A stretch of 64,000 nt of DNA, taken from the NCBI GenBank assembly GCA_012845835.1, contig JABAKD010000013.1:13260348-13324347 (forward strand). The letters run 5' to 3'. The translations under genes and the position numbers were made by a program. This stretch comes from Undaria pinnatifida (taxonomy: Eukaryota; Sar; Phaeophyceae; Laminariales; Alariaceae). Positions 32,897-43,712 of this stretch are shown piece by piece (position 1 is the stretch's first letter; every line of letters starts with the position of its first letter). The notes beneath the pieces are model-generated. The model was given only the letters and a program-made list of their open reading frames with translations. It was not told the DNA's origin and searched no databases.

Positions 32897-34010
32897 AGAT
32901 GAACCACCTGCCATGCATAAGATAAAGCAGTATAGTGGAAACTACTGTAATAAATTTATAAAACTGATATTCTAGGCCATTTCTCCCACAGTCCGATTCC
33001 GCCAGTCGAAAACGGCCCTTTTTGACTGGACTTTTTTTCGAATGGATTCTTCTGGTCCTCCTTACCGTGAGTCGAGTCGATTTTACAGTTTTTGTGCTCT
33101 TCCTGAGGCGGTTGGTGTGAGGGAGTACTGCTGTACGGCGCTCGACACTCGGTTGACAGCTCTGTGCTACGCGCGATCCTCGCGAGCGACGCGTGCTTCA
33201 CGCGCGACGAACGTTCGTCCAAGCGGGTGGGTGGCGTTAGGCTTAGCCGAAAGCCGCCAAAGCTGCGTTCGTGGCGTTGCACTCAGCCGAGAACCGCCAC
33301 AGCTACAGCAGGCGTAGCCGTTGTTGGCAAAATGTCATCGACAACGCGCGCTACTGCTGTCGTGTGATACATGCTGGCGAGCGGAGCTAGGAGTACGCCA
33401 CGCTGACTTGCGGCGAGAAGCAACAGCAGTAATAGCCAAGGCAGCGTCGGCGCTGTTGTATGATACTGCTGTGTGGTACCTGGTATGGGTGTGTGGGCGG
33501 GTGTGTGTTTGTGGTGGGATGAGCGATGCGATGGGTTCAAAAAACAGGTTTGAAACTTTTTCGACTGAGTTCTCGACTGTCAGACACCGTCGAAAAAGTC
33601 GAGTTTTTCGGCTGGATCCCCCAGTCGGAAAACTCAGTCGAAAAAAGTTGAGTCGAAAAAGCCCTTTTTCGACTGTGTAAGAAAGCCCGATTTGGGCTTC
33701 AGTCGAAAACGGCCGTTTTCGACTGACAAATCCAACTGTATAAGAAATGGCCTTAGATCTAGCTCAAAATTCGCCACCTAAAGTAAACATACCAACACTA
33801 ATCACTATAATGGAGAACAACAAAACATGTACCTGGTATATATTAAAAATAATAATAATAATAATAAATAGGACCACTCCCAAAAAACACTCACCCACGT
33901 AAGGTAGTGCATTGCAAGTACCAACAACGCAGCTTGTAAAGATGAGAATTGACCCGAAATTCGTCAAACTCACAGCTGACGTCCTGAAAATATTTTCATA
34001 AAATAATGTC
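32897..34010 (+). mobile_element. Foldback-type element, copy B, split by a MITE
   Basis: 32897-32972 matches the right arm of the palindromic element at 60803-60870 (GATAAARCAGTATAGTGGAAACTA, AATAAATTTATAAAA). After the inserted MITE the match resumes at 33762 with GATCTAGCTCAAAATTC and continues to about 34010 alongside 60887-61135 (AAGTACCAACAA, CTCACAGCTGACGTCCT). Confidence 0.75.
32973..33759. mobile_element. Non-autonomous TIR transposon (PIF/Harbinger-like) inside the foldback element
   Basis: Inverted ends of about 43 bp: GGCCATTTCT..ACAGT..GATT..CAGTCGAAAACGGCC at the left and its complement at the right (AGAAATGGCC at about 33747-33756). The flanking trinucleotides are CTA and TTA, close to the TWA targets of PIF/Harbinger. 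The interior repeats AGTCGAAAA words in both directions and has no transposase. The uninterrupted paralogue at 60803-61135 shows the insertion. Confidence 0.75.
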
Positions 34011-34099
34011 CTCTGTACAGTTCTCCTATGCCGATATTGCAGTCCGGGTACCTTCCGGGTACCATTTACACCCGGACTGGTTAGTTGCACTACACTGGT

Positions 34100-34195
34100 T
34101 GCAGTCATGAGGCACGGACAATGGTTGTGCTGGATATAGATGGTTGGAAAGATCGGCTCAATGTGAAGGAACACACACTCTGATGCCGTGCAGTA
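34100..34195 (+). repeat. Repeat R1 fragment
   Basis: GAGGCACGGACAATGG, GTGCTGGATATAGATGG and ATCGGCTCAATGTGAAG match 580-680. Confidence 0.55.
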
Positions 34196-34555
34196 TTCTG
34201 TTGCTCTGCTGTACCGTAATTTTACCGGAACTGTGTTGTAGTCCTAGTACCACCATGTATCTCCATTTGTAATCTCTTGTAAATGCCTCGCGGCGTATAT
34301 AAGATCCTCGTGTACATGCCCCGCAACAACTTTACTAGCGTTGGTCTCGTTGTTGTAGCAGCTGCACGACTACTCCTGCTGCTGCTACTGCTGTTGTGTA
34401 CTGATGAGTGTACTTTCTGTTTTGTTGGGAATACTCGAGGCGGTTTGCCGGTTATCATAGCGGAGAACTGGCCCTGAGATTGGAGGTGATGGCTAACGAT
34501 TCGGATTACAATTTTGCAAATTTTTACTATCAATATTAACACTGTTCCACCACAT

Positions 34556-34723
34556 GTACTTCTTAGCTTCTGGACAAGCCTTGGTCACAGGTGTCGTCCC
34601 TTCTTCCCCCCGGTTCTTGCCTTCAATTTTTATGGCGCATAGGGTTCAGCAATCCCATTGCTCGTCGATTTTTCATCGAGTGTTGCTGACCCACGCTCGC
34701 GCGCTTTCCGCAAGTCACTTGTG
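34556..34723 (-). mobile_element. tRNA-derived SINE (R3), 5'-truncated copy 3
   Basis: Read on the minus strand it starts in the body at TTGCGGAAAGCGCG and runs to the family 3' end (GACAAGCC complement, CTAAGAAGTAC). The tRNA head is absent. Confidence 0.7.
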
Positions 34724-34979
34724 TGTAACCCTTCAAGAATTGCAAGATGCATTACACACTAGTTCCAAGTAACGTCTCCCTAACTTGGATGTAGTTCCCA
34801 AAGAGTTCTCCGTCCATCCATTGCTACTTCTGTACTCGTATGTCTGTCACTCACTCCGTGCCGAGCTTCGAGAAGAACATGTCGTTCTCGGTACATAACG
34901 CTGTATGTACGACTGGTAAGAACTACTGGCAAGAACGATAACCCGATAGCGCCAACCCGAACATTTCTTGTACACATGC

Positions 34980-35340
34980 TGATGCAGAACAACAAAAATC
35001 GCCAGTCCCGCACTTAGGGTTAGGGTTACTCCCATCATACATAATTCGCAAGATTTGAGTTTGTCGCTGTGGAAACTGGTAGTCACGACTATGTAGGCGA
35101 GATTTAAATAATGACTACGGAAACAGTTGGGAGCCATCCCTGGGTAATGAATATGGGGACGGTTGAAAGCCATCCCCGGGTTTGAGGCGTCGCGTTTCGG
35201 GTCTGTACGTGAGTTTGCGATCACGATTGCGGGGACATACAGTTAGGAGCCATCCGCGGGCTTTGGGCCTTGCGTTTTGGGTTGGGGTTAAGGCTTGGTT
35301 TAGGGATGTGGGTGCCGGTCTTGGGGGCTGTGAGAGCTAC
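34980..35340. repeat. Direct repeats and a telomere-like doublet
   Basis: TTAGGGTTAGGG occurs at about 35017-35028. Three imperfect units with GGAGCCATCC..GGG follow near 35130, 35170 and 35250. No gene. Confidence 0.5.
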
Positions 35341-35579
35341 AGCGACGTGATTTGACGGTTGATGTTGTGTTTCGTTGACTTGACGTTTAATGGGTATTTC
35401 TGCCCAGAGACATCGAGCACACCCGGTGTCGGAGGTTGTACCTATTCAATCTATCATCTGGACCATCAATCTAGGTCAATCTGTGCAACCCTGTTGGGAC
35501 CCAGATAAACGACAAAACAAACGACAAGTGCGGTTCCTGTGCTGTGAGCGCACGGCACAGATAACATTGTACAGCATTG

Positions 35580-35612
35580 CACGTGCCGTGCCGTGCCGTG
35601 CCGTGCCGTGCA
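35580..35612. repeat. GTGCC pentanucleotide repeat
   Basis: About six copies of CCGTG/GTGCC in a row. Confidence 0.7.
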
Positions 35613-35861
35613 ACTTCTTGCGCTGAAGTCGGGTACTCCCGTATGTGATGTCTCGTGCCTCATGCCTCCGACGCTGAAATCAATCTTGACTCACTGTTTA
35701 TCGGCACTTTTTGAGTCTTAAGTTCCGAAAAGGGGAAGGTGTGCTACCTATTGTACTATTTACCACCAGGCAGTCAAAGGTAGACATTCCGTGACATGAC
35801 AGCTTGCAACTACTAGTGCAGTATGCTCCCAGTACACTTGTAGTTCGCGTGTTCTCGCAGC

Positions 35862-35955
35862 GTTGTTGTTGTTGTTGTTCTCACATTAACTCGCATAATC
35901 AAGTCCGTGGTCACGGGACAGGCTTCAGTCACTCTGGAGCTGAGGAATACCCCAG
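35862..35955 (-). repeat. Repeat R4, copy 3
   Basis: Very close to the 1246 copy: (GTT)5, CTCACATTAACTCGCATAAT, CCGTGGTCACGGGACAGGCT, CACTCTGGAG. Confidence 0.75.
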
Positions 35956-36204
35956 GGAAAAACACACACAACCCAAGGTGGTACACGCATATATCACAGC
36001 TGACGCAATTCATGCCTCCACCAGAAACATATAAAAAGTGAAATCGGGAGTCAGTCTACGATGTGCCAGGTCCAGGCCGGTGCATACGTCTCACTACTCA
36101 CGCCTGGAGAAACCAAATATTCCGATTGCCACCCAAGGAAGACTACCACGTATATATTACGCGTAGTATCTATGACTACGCATACGCACGACAGGCATAA
36201 GTCA

Positions 36205-36402
36205 ATTGGAGAAAAAGAAACAAAGAAAAGAAAAGAAGATAAAGGAAAGGAAAGAAAAGAGAAGAAAAAACGAAACAAGACGAAAAAGGCAAGCAGAGAG
36301 AAGAAAAAGACAAGGAAAAGCAAGAAAAGACAAGACAAGAAAGCAAGGAAAGAAGAAGAGAAAAAAGAAAAAAGAAATAGAAAAAGAAAAGAAAGAAAAA
36401 TG
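36205..36402 (+). repeat. Almost pure purine tract, about 200 bp
   Basis: Nearly all A and G on the plus strand (GAAAGGAAAGAAAAG style). The Lys/Glu/Arg-rich frame across it is an artefact of composition. Such mirror-rich purine tracts can form triplex DNA. Confidence 0.7.
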
Positions 36403-37274
36403 TCATACTAGCAGACCCTAGGAACTGGCTAAGGATGGCATTGGGCTAACAGAGGGTATCACGTCCATCATCAATGGCACCTGGGAGAGAACGCAACACG
36501 GCGAACAAGTCAGGGCGGTCTTATGCTATCTTGTGACGGCCATTATACGTGGTGCCGGGTATGAGAAGGGAAGACACCTGTAACACGGACCACGTCTTTT
36601 GTACAGAAGAGGTCGCTACGGGTGAAAAAACCCTTCTGAGTTAGCCTGGACAATGAGAGTTATGATTAAACAACTAAAACTAAAACTAAAACGTTTGCTT
36701 CCGAGTGTACTGCCGAACACTTCATACTCGAGAGTACAACATGGGAGTTTTTAGTGTTTGGGTATTTGTTGGTGCCAGTTTTCGGCGTATGAGGATACTG
36801 AGGATACTGACACCGAGAGTGCGGACAGCACGGCCAGCATCCGCGGTACAGAACAGTCGGAACATCAAAATACTGCCAGTTCTGGCGGTATCCGCTCGAA
36901 CCACTGCGAGAACCTTCAGTTCTCGTGACGGCGTCGAACCCTGAATTTCTTCCAAGTACGAGTATACCTACAGAAGTATTCGAAGTACCTCCGGTGTTTC
37001 AGTGTCATGGTGTTCCGTGAACCACGTACATGTAATACGAGTACACGAAACTTTGAGATCTATAAACTCTGATTCGATATTTTCCCTTGTTTTCATGCTG
37101 TTGATGCTAACGTTTTGATTTTTTTGATGTTTTCACGTTTTTCCTCATTTTCTTCGTTTTTTTCTTTTGGTGCATCCAGCGTTTTGTCGTTTTGTATTTT
37201 TTTTTTTTGTTCGTCTCCATTACTACTGATAGGTGAGGGAAGTGTTGTATATCTCATACCAGGTAAAAATGAAG

Positions 37275-37345
37275 GCAAATGAAGGCACGTACCGTAGTGG
37301 GGGGGGGGGAGAAGAGCCTGGTACGTAGCGATCCCGGATCTGAGT
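37275..37345 (-). repeat. Repeat R2 fragment (reversed)
   Basis: GAAGGCACGTACCGTAGTGGGG and GATCCCGGATCTGAGT are the complement of the R2 blocks. Confidence 0.5.
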
Positions 37346-38204
37346 TATGTCTAGGAAGGGAGAAGGGGAAAGAAAAAGGTGCATAGATATTGGATAGGTT
37401 CAAAAAAAAGAAGGCATACGATATCACATATGAGCATGCCCCCCTTTGCTCTTGACGTCAAAACAAGTTTGAGACTGATGTACTACTGTATAGCGAGAAA
37501 AACAAAACGGCTGCAAAATCAGAATTTCTATAAAAGCTGATAGTTTACCCGTCGAGGGAAAGCGTGCAGTTGTACGAGTATTGCCATATGCTGCACGCGT
37601 AGCGTAGCACACGGCAGGACACGCCGGTTGTAAAGGTCCAACACGCGCTAGTAATACCTGGTACCTATTAAGTGTGTGCTTTCTGTCGCTGTTGGTTGTT
37701 GCCATTTATGCCAAGCGACTTAACAGGCATTGCAGTGGGCAACCGGCACTACTCAGCCTGCACTATAGAGGGACTGCTACTGCTGTACCAGGTACCTGGT
37801 ATTCCCTACCCCATCGGCCCAGACACGGCTTGGTGTTTTGTTCTCATTTAACCGATATTGTACCCCATTTAAGCTCTTTTTTTGTCGATCTTGCCAACTA
37901 AGGGTGGATTATTCTACTAGTCTAATACCATCATGCTTTTCATTCCGCCCGATAAAGTGGTGGTCTGTGTCTATGCTCCTTTATGCTCGCCAACAAGGTG
38001 ACAAATGACAAGGTGCTCCTCAGAGATAAATTTAATCTTGTTGGTTGTGAAATGGCGCCGTGGTGTGTCTGTCCACAGAGCAGTGAGTGCCGTGTGAATG
38101 CCGTGTGCCATAAATACGTCGCTGTGCGAACAAATTCAGCATGCTACATACTCCAATGCTCGAAAGCTTGATTATGCCCGAAATTCAGCCGGCACCAAAT
38201 CCTT

Positions 38205-38300
38205 TGTCGTTCTTCTTCCCTGGACTTAACTCAGACCCGGGTTCACTAAGCTTTTCTCCCCCCCCCCCCCCCCCCAGTGCGGTACGCGCCTTCATTTTAT
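38205..38300 (+). repeat. Repeat R2 fragment
   Basis: TTCCCTGGACTTAACTCAGACCC, a poly-C run of about 17 (38260-38276) and CGGTACGCGCCTTCATTTTA. Confidence 0.55.
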
Positions 38301-38320
38301 CGCCCATCAAATTGTAGTGG

Positions 38321-38602
38321 TCTTCGAATAAGGCGGTGGTGTGCGAGACCCCTGTTGCCGGGCAACCGCCTTTTTCGCTAATATGGCGGATAGCAATTTA
38401 CGGTGTTGGGTTTGGGTTCGATCGGTACAAGCTGAGGGTGTCTATACAGATGTGGAGGCCTCAACTACCCTCAAAAGGGCGGTGGACCGCTCTATAGAGG
38501 GATCAAGACCAGCCGCTAATAAGGTGGCCGCTGCCTTTTTGAGGGTTTTAGTCGTGCAAGGCATATTTGAGTGCCTTATCTAAGGATGCCGCCTTATTCA
38601 GA
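38321..38602. mobile_element. Candidate MITE with GAATAAGGCGG inverted ends
   Basis: Left end TCTTCGAATAAGGCGG, right end CCGCCTTATTCAGA (complement TCTGAATAAGGCGG). About 280 bp, no coding capacity. It contains a TTGCCGGGCAA palindrome. No target duplication is clear. It lies just upstream of the cysteine-rich gene. Confidence 0.5.
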
Positions 38603-38925
38603 CCGCCTTGCTCGGGGACAACTACTGTACCACAAGTATGCCTGGACCATTTCGTGACAAGTTCTTCCCCCCCCCCCCGCTCCCGGCGTCGTTTTACCGC
38701 GTTATTACCGCCTTCCCGTTGTTTGTTCCGTTGTTGCTCTTGCTGTTTCTTCTTGCCACCCGCCAACCTTGCGTTGAAATCGATGTCAATCTGGATGTCG
38801 AAATCTAAATTGGGCTGGAAATCGGACGTGGAACTGGAAATGGAACACCAAACTGGAAATCGCACTTGGACTGGAAATGAAACATCTGTTGAATCGAACA
38901 TGAAAATTGAACTGCGACATAAAAG

Positions 38926-41015
38926 ATGCCTGGGAAGGGCATGACGTGCTGGGACAAGCGCGAGCTGTGCGACCTTAACTGCATTTTCGCTGTGACGCAC
39001 GACGGTGCCGAGTCTCTAACCGGGTGCAGCACGGGGTGCATGACGGAACAGTCCGCTTGCACGGACAGCGACGAGACCGTGGTGTACGTGTCGGTGAGTC
39101 AACGGAAGTGTACTCAACGACGGTAAACAGAATCAGTGCGTGCGTACGTGACGGCGCTTAATTCTTTTAGCATCGCGCTCCCGACATGGGAACAAAACAC
39201 TTGGAATTGGACTAGGATATTTTAGGAGCTGAAGATGGGTCAAGAAATTGCCATTTAAGAAATGGTGGGTTAACTTTTTATTTTGCACGTTATGTGTATA
39301 CAGGATTTGATGTTGGACTGAAATTCGAGCCAAACGCACCCGACAGATTAGTTAGTAATAGTATGCGATACTCGCAGAGTGGTGTGCGGTTCGGTGAGTC
39401 GTTTGTTGTAGGCAGCACGCGGCAACACGTGGAGAAGCGAGATGCAACCCTATTCCCTCTTCCTATTTTTTTTTTTTATACTTCGAAGTGTATTCCAGAC
39501 TGATTCCAAGTAGTTTGCACGATACGTAAGAAACCCATGCAACTAGAACTAACTGCAGTAGTTCAATTTTTCATTGGTAGAGTGGCTTATATTTGGACCC
39601 CGACTGGTAGAGACGGTGCCACGCACAGCTAGCTGTACAGCAGTTAGTTGTTTGTAGTTGGGGCCTGTTTATGGTCAATGTTGAATTTTCCACGGATACG
39701 CCTCTATCCGCTGCGGCGCCTCTCGCTGCTCTTACTGATGTAAATCGGTCACACTTCGGATACGGTTCAGAGTTTTCTGTTGTTGTAACATTGCGTTTGT
39801 CCGATTTCTGGGTATGGTGAGGACATAACGTAACCACGTTTTACGCGAGCGCGTAACGAAATGTAAAAAAATGTAACGTTATCCGAGGTGTGAAATTAGT
39901 GCTGCCGTGCTGACATTGTCGCGCTATTTCCCCCCCCCCCCCCCATCCCCTTTTGTTTCGGCCGCTCTTCTTCTGCAACTCCCCAACGATAATTGGACGG
40001 TCGGTTACACCCATCGGCGTCATATCAACTTGGAGAGCAGTGCGCCAAGGAGTGCACACTCACGTACGACTCGTCTTTGACGACGTGCAACCAGGCCGTC
40101 TCGGACGTGACGAAGAACACTTACGGCGCTAACCTTGACGCGTGCGCGAACATTGCATCCGGCATCATGGACGACTGCATGGTGAGTATCTTTTTGTGTC
40201 CGCTGTGTGTAAAATAGTTGTTTCGGGCGAGCCAAGCGAATTTCCAATTTTTGATGGCGGAAAAAAAAGTAGGGGCTCGTTTACAGCCTCTCGTGCCCGA
40301 TTTGTTCATGCAAGTCCCACCCGACGGCCGAAATCAGAACACGTACTATTAATACCTGGTAGAGGGTATGGATCGTGAGGCGCGACCTCAAGAGTATTTT
40401 TTCTGCTGGGCTGGGTTATATGGCGTTGGTTGGGTCGGGTTGGGTTGGTTTTCTCGGGTCTTTCCTGCTCCCCCCCAACTCACACAGTTGGTTAACCGCT
40501 GTAGCACCGCAGTCCCGACATGCGGACGAAACACTTGGAGTTAGACTATAATCTTTTTTTGAGTTGGAAGTAGGTTAACCGACAGCTTTAGAGGTTCGCA
40601 AGCAAGAATTAGGCCCTAGCGAGAGCTGAATACATAGTATGTACCAGGTAGCTTAACAAATAGGATATTAAAGCACAGTACGCCATCCCACCCCGCGCCC
40701 TTAGGAGGACTCGTACGGCTCCGACCTCTTCAACCGCTGGACCCCCCAAAACGAACCCCAACCTACACTAACCGAACCGAACCCACCCCCAACCCTGACC
40801 AAGCTAACCCTACCCGAACCCAATACCCATCCCCACCCCCACCCCCTTAGGAGGACTGCTACGGGGAGGACCGGTTCAATGGCTGGACCCCGCAGAACGA
40901 GGAGGGTCCCAACGCCGACGTCTCCCTGCCCGGCCTTGAGGAGGAGGTGTGGAGACACCCCTTCCGCGCGAAGTCCACCATCTACGGCCGCCTGAGGGGG
41001 GAGACCGCCAAATAA
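38926..41015 (+). CDS. Small cysteine-rich protein, three phase-0 exons (38926-39093, 40041-40181, 40851-41015)
   Basis: Joined length is 157 codons. Exon 1 (from ATG 38926, or from acceptor AAAAG at 38921-38925) reads CWDKRELCDLNCIF...TGCSTGCM...SAC and ends at GTGAGT (39094). Exon 2 reads CAKECTLTYDSSLTTC...DACANIASGIMDDCM between AGCAG (40036-40040) and GTGAGT (40182). Exon 3 reads EDCYGEDRFNGWTPQNE...FRAKSTIYGRLRGETAK and stops at TAA 41013, overlapping an AATAAA. All introns are phase 0. Twelve cysteines suit a disulfide-bonded extracellular protein, yet exon 1 has no signal peptide. Either an upstream signal exon exists (29433-29516 is a candidate) or the start is missing. I do not recognise the family. 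Intron 1 holds a TTAA micro-MITE and so does intron 2. Confidence 0.65.
39162..39239. mobile_element. TTAA-flanked micro-MITE, copy 3
   Basis: 78 bp between TTAA (39158-39161) and TCAA (39240-39243), containing CCCGACATGGGAACAAAACACTTGG. Located in intron 1 of the cysteine-rich gene. Confidence 0.55.
39244..40035. other. Intron 1 remainder
   Basis: Mostly unremarkable. A poly-C run (39930-39944) and a pyrimidine stretch precede the exon 2 acceptor. Confidence 0.4.
40496..40574. mobile_element. TTAA-flanked micro-MITE, copy 4
   Basis: 79 bp with perfect TTAA on both sides (40492-40495, 40575-40578), containing CCCGACATGCGGACGAAACACTTGG. Located in intron 2 of the cysteine-rich gene. Confidence 0.65.
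40695..40750 (+). pseudogene. Duplicate of the start of exon 3, lying in intron 2
   Basis: CGCCCTTAG acceptor then GAGGACTCGTACGGC..., giving EDSYGSDLFNRWTPQNE against EDCYGEDRFNGWTPQNE of the true exon 146 bp downstream. The duplicate keeps frame and acceptor, but the match stops and no GT donor follows. Its first cysteine is Ser. It looks like a relic of a local tandem duplication. Confidence 0.7.
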
Positions 41016-41230
41016 AGCCTAGCTTTTCGAAACCCATGATAGACCAAGGCTGCCTGAGGGGGGAGACCGCTAAATATAGCCTAGCTTTTCGAAACCCATG
41101 ATAGGCCAAGGCTGCCTTAAGGGAGGGGATGGCGCGCGAAACTTGTGGCGATCTATACTACCCGTGACAGATGAAGGCTGTCTTGAGGGGGCGTGGCGCG
41201 TTAACCTTGGGCTGTCTATGCTACCCGTGA
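40986..41230 (+). repeat. Tandem duplication of the exon 3 end and 3' flank
   Basis: GGCYGCCTGAGGGGGGAGACC...CTAGCTTTTCGAAACCCATG is present twice almost exactly (40987-41048, 41049-41110), followed by two more diverged units (about 41111 and 41177). In the second unit the stop-codon context changes from AAATAA to AAATAT. Confidence 0.75.
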
Positions 41231-41439
41231 TGAACGCTGTCCGCACCCAATGATATAAACGAAGATGGCCTAGACACCAGTGCTCTTCGTGCGGGCGGTT
41301 TTTACCCTTTATCTACGATGGCGGTGGGCCTGTCGTGGGCTACCACTACCCATGACAGACGATGACGATATGTTCGAGTTGCGCCTTGTGGGGCAGTAGC
41401 GGACTCTCATCGACGGTCTAGTCACAGATGCAGTTTGCG

Positions 41440-41580
41440 GTGGTGGCGGCGGTGGTAGTTTGCTGCAGCGGTGGCAGATTGCGGCGGTGGCGGATTGGAT
41501 ATTGTGGTGGCATTTTCCTGTGGCTGTTTGCGACGGCTGTTCGCGGCGGCGTTGGTGGTGGAGACGGTATGGTTTCTTTG
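41440..41580 (+). repeat. GGC/GGT trinucleotide-rich tract
   Basis: Runs of GGTGGC, GCGGTGG and related words. Open in several frames, no domain. Confidence 0.5.
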
Positions 41581-41745
41581 TTTGCCGCGATTTCAAGCTC
41601 GTGCCGTGTATTTTATTTTCGTGTCGTTCGCTGGTACTTTTGGCAGCTGTTGTGTTGTAAGCAGCTCTAAGTTCGAAGCGCTAAGCTAACTCTAAACATC
41701 CCTGAACTCTTGAGCCGTGCTGTGAGCTCTTGCTTCTTCGCGCAG

Positions 41746-41829
41746 ACGGGTAATGGTGGTGGCGTGTGTGGTGGTGCTGGCGGTAGAGGTGGTGGTTGTC
41801 CTCGAGGCCTGCCGCAATGCCGTGACGGG
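41746..41829 (+). CDS. Candidate Gly/Cys-rich exon
   Basis: Acceptor TTCTTCGCGCAG ends at 41745, donor GTATGC starts at 41830. 28 codons in phase 0: TGNGGGVCGGAGGRGGGC then PRGLPQCRDG. No neighbour exon is identified. The phase matches the cysteine-rich gene just upstream, but that gene already has a stop. Confidence 0.25.
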
Positions 41830-41830
41830 G

Positions 41831-43632
41831 TATGCTATTTTCGTTTGAGGGGGGAAGGGGTGAAGGGCGGACCGGCTTTTTCTTTTGGTGGATGTTATTT
41901 ATCGCGGTCGGTTGTCTTCGCACCCTGTCGCCCCTCCTTCCCCGCTGGAGGATGTTGATGTTGACTTCGCGTCCCCGGTAGCAGTAGGAGCAATAACTCG
42001 ATGGTCACTTTTCGTATCCGAATGCCGTAGTAGGCTGTCGTTTACCGAGTGGACGCCGGCGGTTGCGGCGGCGGCCGCGACGGCCGCGCTTTTCCCCCCA
42101 GACTCGCAACATTTGTACGTATATAGCGCCCGTAACTATGTACCAGGGTGATGGCTAATCTAGGTACAAAGTGAACTAGTCGCATTTTGTTCCTTTCTTA
42201 TGATACGTTGTGCAAGGGAAAAGGGTATGAGTTAGTTAGCCAATGACACGAACCGCTCTTTATGTTTTACTGTATCGTTGTGACCGTCCAATTTTTTCTT
42301 GTGACCACCGTTTGTGAGCTATTTTGTATGTTGCTCTATGTTGTGCCGCCCGTTGCCGGGAGTTGGTTGCTTCTCCACTGCGATATCGACGACCAAGCTC
42401 GATTTCGAACAGAGCGAATATCACCGAAAAAAACTAGCGGAGGGAGGGAGGGCGGGAGGGCGGGAGGGAGGGAGGATGGGGGAAATAAGGACACACGGGG
42501 GCGGGCGGAGAGGGAGATACCACGGGTGGGTACCTTATGCGTACTTTCTAATTGTGTGTTTCTCTCATTTACTGTATGCTTCTGTATGCTACAACGGTTT
42601 CTCTCCGAAACCGCATTTCCCCCCACCCTCACCGGATGGATAAGAAAAAATGTTTTCATGGTTTTTTGTTGTGTCCTGTTCTTTTTTTTTCGGTTTTTCA
42701 GCTCCCTGTTTTGCCATTAAGAAAGGATACCGAGATACAAAATGGGTGTTGAGACAGACCGTTAACCCCTGCGGGGCTTGAAAGGGAAAACAAGCAAGTC
42801 AGAAAAAAAGTCGCGATACTGCCATCATCGGCCATACTTAGCAACGCCGGGTGCCAGGGTAGGGTGTCCCTTAGGTTGTGCATCGAAACTTTCATGCATG
42901 GAATTGCACGAGACACGCGCACTTTATGATGACGATACTTGCACGGCGCGCCCGTACCATAAACGTTTGTTGATGAAACCGCTTTTTGTTGAGTTTGTCA
43001 CATATCTGCTGGGTTCCAAGGGCGTCAAGTGGAGAACCGAGAATGAGACAGTTGACGCCGTCGCCATTCATTGTGGCGCACCACCGATTGTGGTGCCGAT
43101 ATTTCGTAAGATGGACGTTGCCAACCCCCGACAATCAACAATCAACAGTCGTTTCACTGTTGGGTGTGTTTGATAGAGTCACCGCAACCACCGCTCTGCC
43201 ACTTTGTCGCTTGAAGGAGCATGCGTAGAAGCGTCGTTGGATCGAGCATCCGGTACGCCTTGAGGTACGCTTGGGATGTAACGCGCCTATCGTTTCAATT
43301 TACCCTTCCTTGCTTGTTGTCCTGCTTTTTGCAATACATGATCTCCATCCACTTATTATTTTGTCCACCGCCCCCAAAAAAAAACAAGACTAGACCAAAG
43401 GATAAGCAAGCACGGTGAGCACGGTGACTGACTGGACAAGTCGACGTGCAATAGGATTTGGTTCTAAATCGCAATGCACTTGATAATCTCTCTGTTGATG
43501 GGCTTGTATGCGCATGATCAGCAACCAGCAGCGGTAGAGAATGGGCGGGGGTCGATTTGACAAGCGTCGGTGGTTCATCTGGGTCTGCCCGCCGACTCGT
43601 TTAGCCCTCGCTCCGATCGGCTAGCCCCCTAG
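41831..43632. other. No confident gene; G-quadruplex-like tract
   Basis: GGAGGGAGGGAGGGCGGGAGG-type sequence at 42437-42483 could form a G-quadruplex. Other open frames in this stretch have no recognisable family. Confidence 0.4.
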
Positions 43633-43712
43633 GCCGCCACCGCCTCTCCTACGAAACCTCCTTCTCCTTCCACCAGGAGTCCGAGTCTCGTCACCAACGG
43701 CCGTGCGCGAAG
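43633..43712 (+). CDS. Candidate isolated exon
   Basis: Acceptor CCCCCTAG at 43625-43632, donor GTTCGT at 43713. Two bases complete a codon, then 26 codons: RHRLSYETSFSFHQESES then RHQRPCAK. The composition looks coding, but no partner exon was found and I assign no family. Confidence 0.25.

Noticed and set aside
36061-36411. Lys/Glu/Arg-rich open frame of 116 residues
   Set aside because: Lies on a purine-only tract; composition alone keeps the frame open and the opposite strand is open too.
42778-43173. 131-residue plus-strand frame (contains FVTYLLGSKGVKWRTENE)
   Set aside because: Protein-like in places, but I see no splice signals, family or second copy to support it.
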